64,000 nt of DNA from an uncultured Planctomycetota bacterium (GTDB taxonomy: Bacteria > Planctomycetota > Brocadiia > CAIUPP01). The position numbers were made by a program, and so were the translations under genes. The stretch is from contig CAIUPP010000130.1 in the NCBI GenBank assembly GCA_903901045.1, positions 1 to 64,000 of the forward strand. The letters are read 5' to 3'. Positions 9,221 to 17,609 of this stretch are shown here, one piece after another (position 1 is the stretch's first letter; each line of letters opens with the position of its first letter). Under the pieces are notes generated by a model. That model did no database searches. It was not told where the DNA came from and saw only the letters and a program-made list of their open reading frames with translations.

Positions 9221-11122
9221 ATGAACGCAACTCGGTTACGCGAACTGTTGTCCCAGACGCAGTCGGCGCGCGTGGGGGTCTTTGGCGACTTCTGCCTGGA
9301 CATGTACTGGCTGCTGGATCCCGCGCTGTCCGAGGTTTCCATTGAGACGGGCAAGCGCACGTCGGGCGTGCGCCGGCAGTACGCCAGCCTGGGCGGGGCG
9401 GGGGGCATTGTCGCCAACCTGTCGGACCTGGGCGTCGCCGAAGTTCACGCCGTGGGCGTTCTGGGCAATGACCTGTTCGGCCGCGAAGTGATACGGCTGC
9501 TCAAGGCCCGGCGCGCCGACGTCTCCGGCATGCTCATCCAGGAGGCCGATTGGATCACACCGGTCTACTGCAAGCCGTTCATCGGCGACGAGGAACAGGG
9601 GCGCGTGGATTTCGGCGGGGCGAACGGCCTGACGCCGGACACCGAAAGCGCGCTGCTGAAGGCGCTCGCCGCAATGTCCGCCCGGGTGGATGCGGTCATC
9701 ATCAACCAGCAACTGCCCCGCGGGGTCAACACGGATCGAGTCCTTGAGGGGATCAACCGGCTCGTGGCGGCGCACCCGGAGAGGCTTTTCATCGTGGATT
9801 CGCGAGACCGGAGCGAGGCTTATCATGGCGTGATGTATCGGATGAACGCGCACGAAGCCATGCGGATGTGCGCAACGCCCAAGCCCCGCGAGCAGCGGGT
9901 GCTGCTGGAGGAGGCGCGCCGGTGCATCGAGCGCATCGCGGCGGCCGGCGGCAGGCCGGTATTCCTTTCGCGCGGCGACCGCGGCTCCCTGGTCCGGGCC
10001 GAAGGGACCACTCACGAAATCCCCGGCATCCAGATTCTGAAAGAGGTGGACCCCGTCGGCGCGGGTGATACCAGCATCTCCGCCATTGCCGCCGCGCTCG
10101 CGGCCGGGGCGGCCCCGCTGGAGGCGGCCGAGTTGGCCAACTTCGCCTCCGCCGTCACGGTGCAGAAACTCAAGACCACCGGCACCGCCAACCCGGAGGA
10201 GATCCTGGCGACCGGCTCCGACCCGGATTATATTTTCCGGCCCGAGCTGGCGGACGACCCGCGCGCCGCGCGCTGCTACGAAGGCAGCGAAATCGAGGTG
10301 GTGAGCGGCCCGCTCGGGTCCGAGCCCATCCGCTTCGCGTTGTTCGACCACGACGGCACCCTCTCCACCCTGCGGCAGGGCTGGGAGCCGATCATGGAGG
10401 AGGTCTTCATCCGCTCCATCCTGGGAGCGCGTTACGACAGCTGCGACGAATCGGTCTACGGCCGCGTGGCGAACCGCGTGCGCGAGTTCATCAACCGCTC
10501 CACAGGCATTCAAACCATCAACCAGATGGTGATGCTGGCGGAAATGGTCGTCGAGGCGGGGTATGTTCCGAAGGAGCAGGTCTTGTCTCCCGCCGAGTAC
10601 AAACGCAACTACCTCGCCGCCCTCATGGGCACCGTGCGCCGGCGCGTGGAAAAACTGCAGCGCGGCGAGCTCGACCCGGTGGATTTCACGATCAAGGGGG
10701 CGGCGGAATTCCTGAAGAGCCTGCGGAGCCGGGGAGTGACGCTCTACCTGGCCAGCGGAACGGACCACGAGGATGTCGTCCGGGAGGCGAACGGCCTGGG
10801 TTATGCCGACCTGTTCAACGGCGGAATATTCGGCTCCATCGGGCGCGTTGATCGCGATGCCAAGCGGGAGGTGATCGGCAAGATTCTGTCGAACCCGCAA
10901 CTTTCCGGAGCGGCCCTGGCGTGCTTCGGCGACGGCCCCGTGGAGCTGCGCGAATCGAAGAAGCGCAACGGGCGCGCCGTGGGCGTCGCGTCGGATGAAG
11001 TGCGCCGGTACGGCATGAATCCGGAGAAGCGCTCGCGCCTGATTCGTGCGGGGGCGGACCTCATCATCCCGGACTTCAGCCAGCGCGAGCTCCTGCTGCA
11101 GTTCCTTCGGGTGCGGGCCTGA
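9221..11122 (+). CDS. PfkB-type sugar kinase fused to HAD-family phosphatase
   Basis: A 633-residue fusion. Residues about 1-325 form a ribokinase/PfkB kinase close in style to the heptose-7-phosphate kinase half of HldE: GDFCLDMYW, the GGAGGIVANLSDLG glycine motif, and the catalytic GAGDTSIS near residue 285. Residues about 375-630 form a HAD phosphohydrolase with motif I FDHDGTLS, a threonine/serine strand (YLASGTDHED) and a late acidic loop (CFGDGPVE). ATG 9221 is used; the in-frame extension back to 9170 runs through the preceding terminator. Kinase and phosphatase in one chain suggests sequential steps on a sugar phosphate, or a futile or regulatory pair. HldE itself carries a nucleotidyltransferase instead of HAD. 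Confidence 0.8.
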   Translation: MNATRLRELLSQTQSARVGVFGDFCLDMYWLLDPALSEVSIETGKRTSGVRRQYASLGGAGGIVANLSDLGVAEVHAVGVLGNDLFGREVIRLLKARRADVSGMLIQEADWITPVYCKPFIGDEEQGRVDFGGANGLTPDTESALLKALAAMSARVDAVIINQQLPRGVNTDRVLEGINRLVAAHPERLFIVDSRDRSEAYHGVMYRMNAHEAMRMCATPKPREQRVLLEEARRCIERIAAAGGRPVFLSRGDRGSLVRAEGTTHEIPGIQILKEVDPVGAGDTSISAIAAALAAGAAPLEAAELANFASAVTVQKLKTTGTANPEEILATGSDPDYIFRPELADDPRAARCYEGSEIEVVSGPLGSEPIRFALFDHDGTLSTLRQGWEPIMEEVFIRSILGARYDSCDESVYGRVANRVREFINRSTGIQTINQMVMLAEMVVEAGYVPKEQVLSPAEYKRNYLAALMGTVRRRVEKLQRGELDPVDFTIKGAAEFLKSLRSRGVTLYLASGTDHEDVVREANGLGYADLFNGGIFGSIGRVDRDAKREVIGKILSNPQLSGAALACFGDGPVELRESKKRNGRAVGVASDEVRRYGMNPEKRSRLIRAGADLIIPDFSQRELLLQFLRVRA

Positions 11123-11681
11123 CGTGCGATCCTGAGCTTACCTGCCCCCCTCCCCGTGAATTGACCCAGTCGATGTGAGAGAATCCAGGCGGCCTGAGGT
11201 ATGGCCAGGCCGTTGACGGTCCTGGAGAAGGAGAACGGGCGCCTGAAGCGGTTGGTGGCCGATCAGGCGCTGGAGATTCCGATTCTCAAGGAGGCATCCC
11301 GCCACACTTGTGAGCCTGAGCAGGTTTCCGATCGCCGGGCGTGCATGGCGTTGGACCGACCGTAACGACAACAGGCCGGAGTTTATCGCGAAAGAGATGC
11401 AACGCTGGATGCATGAGGCTCCAGTCGGTACACTGTATATCCAGAAAGCCGAAGCCCTCGCCAAGTTCAAAGAGGCGCTGGCCGTCCCGGGGATCGGCGA
11501 ATGGAAGGAGCCGTGCGAGAAGCGAATCAAGGAGCTTGAGGCCGACGCGAAATAGGAAGAGGGGCCGTTGAAGTCATCTGGCCCGGCCGCCCGGGGCTGG
11601 GCGGACGCGCTGAGCGCCCCAGGGGGCAGTGCGTTTTAACAACCCAAAGGGCCGTTGCCACTCGAAAACAAAGGAGAAGAA
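11123..11681. other. Intergenic region with decayed transposase
   Basis: The 559-bp gap between the fusion gene and GH4 contains the IS3 remnant at 11201-11445. Its open frame continues to 11555 with a Lys/Glu/Ala-rich stretch (AEALAKFKEALAVPGIGEW) that is not transposase-like and looks like the tail of another lost gene. The rest is GC-rich with no further features. Confidence 0.5.
11201..11445 (+). pseudogene. IS3-family transposase remnant, internally deleted
   Basis: From ATG 11201 a 54-codon frame reads ENGRLKRLVADQALEIPILK, the typical end of an IS3-family OrfA. It runs directly into VSDRRACMALDRP, the start of OrfB, and stops at 11365. In a second frame the sequence then gives DNRPEFIAKEMQRWMHEAP, matching the DDE-domain DNGPEFIA region near the end of OrfB. 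Roughly 200 codons of OrfB are therefore missing and the frame is broken. No intact ends or target duplications were found, so the insertion is old and inactive. Confidence 0.75.
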
Positions 11682-13034
11682 GTGAAGATTACGGTCATCG
11701 GCGGGGGCTCGTACTGCTGGACGCCCACATTATTCCGCGACATCGTCTGCACCGAGGGGCTCCAAGGCAGCGAGATCGTCCTGGAGGACATCAACCGAAA
11801 GCATCTGGACGATCTGCACCAGTGCTGCAAGGCCATCCTGGCGCAGTTGGGCAAGACAAACCAGTTCAAGCTCCGCGCCACGACGGACCTTTCCGCAGCG
11901 CTTCGCCGGGCGGACTTCGTGATTCTGACGATCACCACCGGCGGCTACGACGCCATGGAGCGCGACCTGAAGATTCCGTACAAGTACGGGATCTGGCAGC
12001 CCGTCGGCGACACCGTCGGGCCCGGCGGCATTTCCCGCGCCCTGCGCAACATCCCCGTCGTCGTGGGGCTTGCCAAAGCCATGGAGCGCTGCTGCCCGAA
12101 CGCCTGGGTGCTCAATATCACCAATCCCATGTCCACCCTGACGCGCTGCATCTGGCGCGAGACGGACATCCGCTGCATCGGCCTGTGCCACGAACTGTAC
12201 GGAACCCTGGCCAAGTTGCAGGAGCTGCTGGGCTGCAAGAACTGGCGCAAGGAGTTCGATTGTGTCAGCGTCGGGGTCAATCACATGCCCTGGATCACCC
12301 GGCTGCGCTGCAACGGCCGGGACGCCTTCCCCCTCCTGCGCAAGGCGCTTCGGGAAGGGAAGGCGCCGGCCGCCGGCAAAGGCCTCGGCACGGCGCTCGA
12401 CCGGACGCTCGTCGGCTCCAACCGCGTGAAGTTCGAGCTCTTCAAGGCTTACGGCGCCCTCCCCGCGGCGGGCGACCGGCACATCGTGGAGTTCTTCCCG
12501 TACTTCTGCACCGAGAAGACGCGCAAGGGCGCGGCGCTGGGCGTCGAGTTGACAACCATCGAAGAACGCCGCCGCAAGTTCACGCCGGACTGGAAAAAGA
12601 ACGTCGCCGAGATCACCCGCGGCAAGAAGAAGGTGAAACCGGAGGTCTCTCAGGAAGCCACCTCGCGGGTCCTCGCCGCGCTGGCGGGGCTGGCCGAATG
12701 GAAGGACATCGTCAATATCCCCAATGCCGGCCAGGTGCCGGGCATTCCGAAGGATGTCATCGTCGAGACCATGGGCCTCATCGCCCGCGACCACGTGTAT
12801 GGCCTGCCCGTGGGGGATGTGCCCCCGGCCATCCTCACCCAGATCGAACGCCACGCCACGAATCAGGAGATGACCGTCGAGGCGGCCCTCACCGGCGACC
12901 GCAACCTCGTCCTGCAGATCATGCTCAACGACCCGCTGTGCGGCTCCATCCGCGACTTCCGCCTGATGGAAAAGATGATGGACGAGATGCTTCTGGCCAA
13001 CCGCCAGTGGCTGCCGCAGTTCTTCAAGAAGTGA
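11682..13034 (+). CDS. Glycoside hydrolase family 4 enzyme, CHE subtype
   Basis: A 450-residue cytoplasmic enzyme of GH4, the NAD+- and Mn2+-dependent glycosidases that work by oxidation, elimination and reduction. Visible marks are the N-terminal Rossmann GGGSYCWTP, the acidic LEDIN strand, TGGYDAMERD, NITNPM, the metal-binding C169-H170-E (GLCHELYG) and GVNHMPW. In GH4 the residues around this cysteine track specificity; CHE is associated with alpha-glucosidase-type members. GTG 11682 is taken because AAGGAG lies five bases upstream; the TTG at 11655 lacks a ribosome site. It follows the IS relic and precedes the amidohydrolase-aminotransferase fusion by about 50 bp, so the two are likely co-transcribed. 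Confidence 0.88.
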   Translation: MKITVIGGGSYCWTPTLFRDIVCTEGLQGSEIVLEDINRKHLDDLHQCCKAILAQLGKTNQFKLRATTDLSAALRRADFVILTITTGGYDAMERDLKIPYKYGIWQPVGDTVGPGGISRALRNIPVVVGLAKAMERCCPNAWVLNITNPMSTLTRCIWRETDIRCIGLCHELYGTLAKLQELLGCKNWRKEFDCVSVGVNHMPWITRLRCNGRDAFPLLRKALREGKAPAAGKGLGTALDRTLVGSNRVKFELFKAYGALPAAGDRHIVEFFPYFCTEKTRKGAALGVELTTIEERRRKFTPDWKKNVAEITRGKKKVKPEVSQEATSRVLAALAGLAEWKDIVNIPNAGQVPGIPKDVIVETMGLIARDHVYGLPVGDVPPAILTQIERHATNQEMTVEAALTGDRNLVLQIMLNDPLCGSIRDFRLMEKMMDEMLLANRQWLPQFFKK

Positions 13035-13086
13035 AGGAGGCCGGCGGCACCGGGGCCTTTCGGGACTAGTGGAAGGAGACGCCGCA

Positions 13087-15396
13087 GTGGTCAAGGACTG
13101 GTCGTTCGAGCAGGAGGACGAAGCGGCGGCCGGGGCCGTCGCAGGCAGGCTCCCGGCCAGCGTGTTCGACGCCCATGCGCACCTCTACAGCAAGAGCGCG
13201 CTGTCCGTTCCTCCCGGCAACATCTTCGCGACAGGTCCCGACGAGGTCACGCCGACGGTCTGGTGGGAATACGCAGGACGCCAGATCGGGGGAGACCGCC
13301 TGAAGGGCGCGCTCTTCCTGCCCGTGCCATTCGTTCCGCCCGAGCGGATTCCGGCGGCCAACGCCTGGATGATGAAGGCGACCGCCGGACTGACCGACTC
13401 CAAGGCGTTCGCGCTCCTTGCCCCGGGCATGTCCCCGGCGGAGGTCGAGCCGCTGCTCGATTTCAGCCAGTTCGCGGGATTCAAGCCATATCACACCTAC
13501 AGCAAGTCCCAGCCGACATTTGACGCGCTCCCGGAAGAGTACATTCCGGAATGGGTATGGCCCCTGGCGCACCAGCGCGGCCTGGCGATGACGCTGCACC
13601 TCGTGCGCGCCGGCGCGATGGCGGACGCGGGGAACCTGCGCTACTTGAGGGAGCATTGCGAGAAGTTCCCCGGCGCGCGCGTGATCCTGGCGCATTGCGG
13701 CCGCGCCTTCCACGCGCCCAACGCGGCGGCAGGCATTGCCGGCCTGCGCGACCTGCCGAACGTCTGGTTCGACCTCGCCGCCATCTGCGAGGAGGAGCCG
13801 ATCCTGGCTCTGCTGGACGCCTGCGGCCCGCGGCGGCTGTTATGGGGAAGCGATTTCCCCGTCTCCGAAATGCGGGGGCGCGCCGTGACGGCAGGGAATG
13901 GATTCTTCTGGGTCACCGCCGCCGAGGTGAAGCCCGGCCCGACGGCTTGCCGGCTGCTCCCCGTGGGGCTGGAGAACCTGCGGGCGGTCATGAGCGCCGC
14001 CGCGCAGTTCGGCCTGAATGCCGGCGATCTGCAGGACCTCTTCGCGGGCAACGCCCGGCGCTTGCTGGGGTTGGCGGCCGAGACTCCCTCCGAGAACCAG
14101 GCGCTCTATCGCCACGCCAAGGAGCGAATGCCCGGCGGCACGCAACTGCGGAGCAAACGCCCGGAGCAGTTCGCGCCGGAACAGTGGCCCCCCTATTTCC
14201 GCGAGGCGCGCGGCTGCGAACTCTGGGACCTCGACGGGCAGCATCTGTACGACATGTCCTTCATGGGCATCGGAAGCTGTCTGCTGGGCTATCGCGACCC
14301 GGAGGTCACCGCGGCCGTCGTGCGCCGCGTCCGGCTGGGGAGCATGTCCACGCTCAACCCGCCCGAGGAAGTCGAGCTGGCGGACCTGTTGTGCGAATTG
14401 CACCCCTGGGCGGAGCAGGTCCGATTCCAGCGCTGCGGCGGAGAGGCGATGGCCGTGGCGGTGCGCATCGCCCGCGCGACCACCGGGCGCACCAAGATCG
14501 CTCTCTGCGGCTACCACGGCTGGCAGGACTGGTACCTGTCGGTGAACCTGGGAGCCGAGAACGGCCTGGAGGGGCATCTGCTGCCGGGGCTGAAGCCCGC
14601 CGGCGTGCCCCCCGAGCTTCGCGGGACGGCGGTCCCCTTCCACTACAATAACATCGCGGAATTCGACGCCGCGCTGAAGGCCTGCGGGAGCGATCTCGCC
14701 GCGGTGGTCATGGAGCCCTGCCGCAACGCCGACCCCGCGCCGGGCTTCCTGGAGCATATCCGGGAACGAACGCGCGCCTGCGGGGCGCTCTGGATCCTGG
14801 ACGAGATCACGGCGGGATTCCGCCTCGCCCTGGGGGGTGCGCACAAGAACTACGGCGTCGCGCCCGATATGGCGGTCTTCGCCAAGGCGATGGGGAACGG
14901 GCATCCGATTGCCGCCGTCATCGGCACGGGCGCGGCCATGCGCGGCGCGCAGGACTCATTCATCAGCAGCACCTACTGGACCGAGAGCGTCGGCCCGGTC
15001 GCCGGGTTGGCGACGCTGCGCAGGATGCAGCAGCACAACGTCCCGGCGCACGTCCGCCGGATCGGGACCCTGGTCCTGGATCACTGGCGTCGCCTCGCTC
15101 AGAAACATGCGCTGCCCGTGGAAGTCGGCGGCTTCCCCTGCCTGGCGCACTTCGCCTTCAAGCACCCCAAGGCGGATGCGCTGCGCACGCTGTACACGCA
15201 GTGGATGCTGGACAGAGGTTTCCTGGCGGGGACCGGCTTCTATCCCTCCTGGGCGCATTCGAGCGAAATCGTCGCCGAGTACGCCGGCGCGGTGGATGAG
15301 GTCTTCGCGCAGATTGCCGAATCGCTCCGCGCAGGCGAGCCGGAGAAGTCTCTGTGCGGCCCCGTGGCCCACACGGAATTCCGGCGGCTGGCCTGA
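13087..15396 (+). CDS. Amidohydrolase fused to class-III (GSA-type) aminotransferase
   Basis: A 769-residue two-enzyme fusion. Residues about 25-330 form an amidohydrolase-2 domain: FDAHAHLYS with H30/H32, GFKPYHTY, ILAHCGRAF and the GSDFPVSE metal strand. Residues about 335-765 form a fold-type-I PLP aminotransferase of the glutamate-1-semialdehyde aminomutase class: RMPGGTQLRSKRP, GYHGWQDWY, the LDEITAGFR aspartate, and the PLP lysine at K600 in AKAMGNG. GTG 13087 has GGAAGGAG eight bases upstream; the in-frame GTG at 13069 has none. The reading frame is continuous through the junction, so this is not two genes joined by error within the given sequence. It probably converts a hydrolysis product directly to an amine. 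Substrate unknown. Confidence 0.85.
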   Translation: MVKDWSFEQEDEAAAGAVAGRLPASVFDAHAHLYSKSALSVPPGNIFATGPDEVTPTVWWEYAGRQIGGDRLKGALFLPVPFVPPERIPAANAWMMKATAGLTDSKAFALLAPGMSPAEVEPLLDFSQFAGFKPYHTYSKSQPTFDALPEEYIPEWVWPLAHQRGLAMTLHLVRAGAMADAGNLRYLREHCEKFPGARVILAHCGRAFHAPNAAAGIAGLRDLPNVWFDLAAICEEEPILALLDACGPRRLLWGSDFPVSEMRGRAVTAGNGFFWVTAAEVKPGPTACRLLPVGLENLRAVMSAAAQFGLNAGDLQDLFAGNARRLLGLAAETPSENQALYRHAKERMPGGTQLRSKRPEQFAPEQWPPYFREARGCELWDLDGQHLYDMSFMGIGSCLLGYRDPEVTAAVVRRVRLGSMSTLNPPEEVELADLLCELHPWAEQVRFQRCGGEAMAVAVRIARATTGRTKIALCGYHGWQDWYLSVNLGAENGLEGHLLPGLKPAGVPPELRGTAVPFHYNNIAEFDAALKACGSDLAAVVMEPCRNADPAPGFLEHIRERTRACGALWILDEITAGFRLALGGAHKNYGVAPDMAVFAKAMGNGHPIAAVIGTGAAMRGAQDSFISSTYWTESVGPVAGLATLRRMQQHNVPAHVRRIGTLVLDHWRRLAQKHALPVEVGGFPCLAHFAFKHPKADALRTLYTQWMLDRGFLAGTGFYPSWAHSSEIVAEYAGAVDEVFAQIAESLRAGEPEKSLCGPVAHTEFRRLA

Positions 15397-15475
15397 GGAA
15401 GAGACGCCCGTCGCGTCACGATCACAGAAGCGTCAGGATGTTCTCCCGGTCGATCCTCTGCCGAAGCTCCGCCGC

Positions 15476-15532
15476 GGGCCGGTGGGGACACAATACTTTC
15501 CAAAGGAAAGTATTGTGTCCCCACCTCGACCC
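15476..15532 (-). repeat. REP-like palindromic element, copy B
   Basis: An inverted copy of the element at 6256-6312, with the same GGCCC and GGGTCGA flanks on swapped sides. Its hairpin arms (GTGGGGACACAATACTTTCC and complement) are perfect here. It fills the space between two convergent genes (stops at 15396 and 15535), where it may act as a bidirectional transcript end. Confidence 0.75.
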
Positions 15533-15534
15533 GT

Positions 15535-16455
15535 TTAGCGGCCCGCCCGCCCGCGAGTGTCCAGGCGGAGGATGGGGCCGCCCCTGGGAAGCGGCACGCG
15601 CTTCCGGTACTCGCCGGCAATCTTCTCGGAGGTGGCCGGAACGAACCGGCATCCCTGCGCTTTGCAGATCCCCTTCGCGGCGGCGATGATTCCCAGCAGC
15701 GTCTCCCGGCGGAAGTTCCGCTTGTCGCCGTAATCGAAAGTGTTGTGCGTGACCGCCTTCAGGTACTTGACCGGAATTTTCTCCCCCGCGCTCAACTGCC
15801 GCAGGACGCTCTTCTGGATCGTGTACCAATGGTTCTTGGCGTCCACGAGCTCGACGCGCAGGTCCTGCGGGTGCGCCCCGCCCCACATGCGGGAACTCGG
15901 GTCGATTGTCGGCGGAACGTCCACGAAATCCACGTCGCCGCAGAGGCAGCGGTTGTAGCGGTGGGGATAGTGCAGGTCCGGCGAGGAATTCCCCCAGACG
16001 CAGGCGCACTGCGGCAGATTGCGCGTCGGGATGGAAACGAGGCCGTGGTTCAGCCCGAGCGACTCCAGCGCCGGATAGGTATGATCGTTGGCGGAACCGT
16101 AACCGGGGGTGAATCCCCGCGGGCGGTAGCCCATATGTTGGGCAAAGAGGCCCATCGCCTCGCCGACGATTTTCACCTGCTCCTCGAACCCGTACACCCC
16201 GAGGAACTCCTGGTAACCCTGATCGGCGGGGTGGACGTGCAGGCCGATCTCATGCCCCTGGGCCTCCAGCTCCTGGTAGATGCGATGGTGGGCCTTCAGG
16301 TCGCTGGGGATGACCTGAAAAGTGGCCTTGATCCCGGCGTCGGCGCAAATCTCGCCGAGGCCGCGAATGGCGCGCGCGCCCAGCTTCGGATCGCGGATGC
16401 TGTGCTGAGTCGCTTCGCAGTCGATTTGAAGAGTGAAATAGAGGGGCGTTTTCAC
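15535..16455 (-). CDS. Polysaccharide deacetylase-family (NodB-like) protein
   Basis: A 306-residue protein of the NodB/CE4 superfamily. The catalytic-base strand appears as LQIDCEATQ near the N-terminus, and the metal-binding motif as HEIGLHVHP around residue 80. A TPGYGSANDHTYPAL strand follows, then a C-terminal THNTFDYGDK. There is no signal peptide, so it is probably cytoplasmic, which is unusual for a cell-wall deacetylase and suits a soluble sugar or amide substrate. GTG 16455 is taken: GGGAG lies eight bases upstream and it overlaps the upstream stop codon by four bases (GTGA), implying translational coupling. It is the last gene of the five-gene minus operon. Confidence 0.8.
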   Translation of the reverse strand: MKTPLYFTLQIDCEATQHSIRDPKLGARAIRGLGEICADAGIKATFQVIPSDLKAHHRIYQELEAQGHEIGLHVHPADQGYQEFLGVYGFEEQVKIVGEAMGLFAQHMGYRPRGFTPGYGSANDHTYPALESLGLNHGLVSIPTRNLPQCACVWGNSSPDLHYPHRYNRCLCGDVDFVDVPPTIDPSSRMWGGAHPQDLRVELVDAKNHWYTIQKSVLRQLSAGEKIPVKYLKAVTHNTFDYGDKRNFRRETLLGIIAAAKGICKAQGCRFVPATSEKIAGEYRKRVPLPRGGPILRLDTRGRAGR

Positions 16456-17609
16456 AATCGAATCTCCCAAAGAAATCCGCTGCGCGCGGGGTGGTCGTTC
16501 TCGCCGGCGTAAAGCATTCCATCGGGCGCGGCGCAGATATCGTGCACCTGCCAGGGGGTGGTTCCCGTCGCCGAGTCGCGCAGGGGGCCCAGCAGTTTCC
16601 ACGCCCCGCTCTTCGGATTGAACTGCAGCAACTCGCAGTTCCCGTCGCGCCCGGTTACGCCGTAGGCCAGGCCCTCCGGAGAGAGACACATGGAGGCAAG
16701 CCGGCTGCGGCGTCCCCCTTCGGAGCCGATGGCCTGGAACAGGAACTGGGCGTCGCCGCCGGCGGGGTCGAGCCGGTACAACGCCCCGCTGCCGCCGCTG
16801 GCGAAAAGAGTTCCCGTGCCGAAGTTGAAGAACGCCTCCGGCTTCACATAGCCGTACGAGCCGTCGGGGTGGAGAAGTCCCTTGTCGAGGTACTCGATGC
16901 GACCCTTGGCCGGATCGAAGCGGAAGAGGCGGTACGTGTCCGCGCCGGAGTGGGACTGCCAGGCGCGCGTGACCGCCCAGACGCCCCAGACGCCTCCCCG
17001 GTCATCCAGACACAGGTTCTCCCCCTGCGCCATGGTCATTCCCGAGCTGATCGGCCCCAGCCAGCGCGATTCCCGAGTGCGGATGTTGAAGGAGACGAGG
17101 TTCTCGGGGGTGAAGGTCTGGCCGTAGAGCATGTCGCGCGATTCATCCAGAATGAGCGACTGGATGTAGAGGTGCGGCATGGGGATGCCGAGCTTGGCGA
17201 TCTCCTTCGTGCCGGGGCTGTAGCGCACGATGCTGGCGCCCGGGGCCTCCCAGAAGCGGTCCACGTCGTGCAGCAGCGCCTGGGTGGCGTAGAGGCAGCC
17301 GTCGCGCGAATCGCGCAGGAGCGAGCGGTGGAACTTGGCGTCGTAGCGGTCGCGCACGCGCCCGTAGCCGCAGTCCACCCATTTCTTTTCGCGCCGGCTC
17401 CATCCCCAGAAGATATCGGCGTCGAAGGAGGTGATGCCGCAGAAGATCGTATCGGTCGCCGGGTCGTGGCAGACGCAGTCAAAACTGATCCAGTCCTTGC
17501 GCCATCCCGGGGAGTTGAGGAAGTCGGAATACTCCCAGCGGTCCTCCACCTCGCGATTCCACTGGTCGCTGAAATCCCGGTCGCGCAGCTTCAAGGCCGT
17601 TACGCGCAT
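16452..17609 (-). CDS. Beta-propeller-like protein of unknown function
   Basis: A 385-residue protein with repeating blade-like segments about 45-50 residues apart (for example DGCLYATQ, RDMLYGQTF, GTLFASGGSGALYRLDP, EGLAYGVTGRDG, DGMLYAGEN). This matches SMP-30/YncE-style propellers. It has no signal peptide. ATG 17609 follows an AAAGGAG about nine bases upstream. Its start overlaps the stop of the preceding 425-residue gene by ten bases, and its stop overlaps the start of the deacetylase, so all three are made as one unit. Propellers of this type are often lactonases or sugar-binding scaffolds; no catalytic metal ligands could be assigned here. Confidence 0.7.
   Translation of the reverse strand: MRVTALKLRDRDFSDQWNREVEDRWEYSDFLNSPGWRKDWISFDCVCHDPATDTIFCGITSFDADIFWGWSRREKKWVDCGYGRVRDRYDAKFHRSLLRDSRDGCLYATQALLHDVDRFWEAPGASIVRYSPGTKEIAKLGIPMPHLYIQSLILDESRDMLYGQTFTPENLVSFNIRTRESRWLGPISSGMTMAQGENLCLDDRGGVWGVWAVTRAWQSHSGADTYRLFRFDPAKGRIEYLDKGLLHPDGSYGYVKPEAFFNFGTGTLFASGGSGALYRLDPAGGDAQFLFQAIGSEGGRRSRLASMCLSPEGLAYGVTGRDGNCELLQFNPKSGAWKLLGPLRDSATGTTPWQVHDICAAPDGMLYAGENDHPARSGFLWEIRL

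Noticed and set aside
9236-10900. A 554-codon minus-strand frame over the kinase-phosphatase fusion
   Set aside because: A mirror frame of the kinase/HAD coding sequence.
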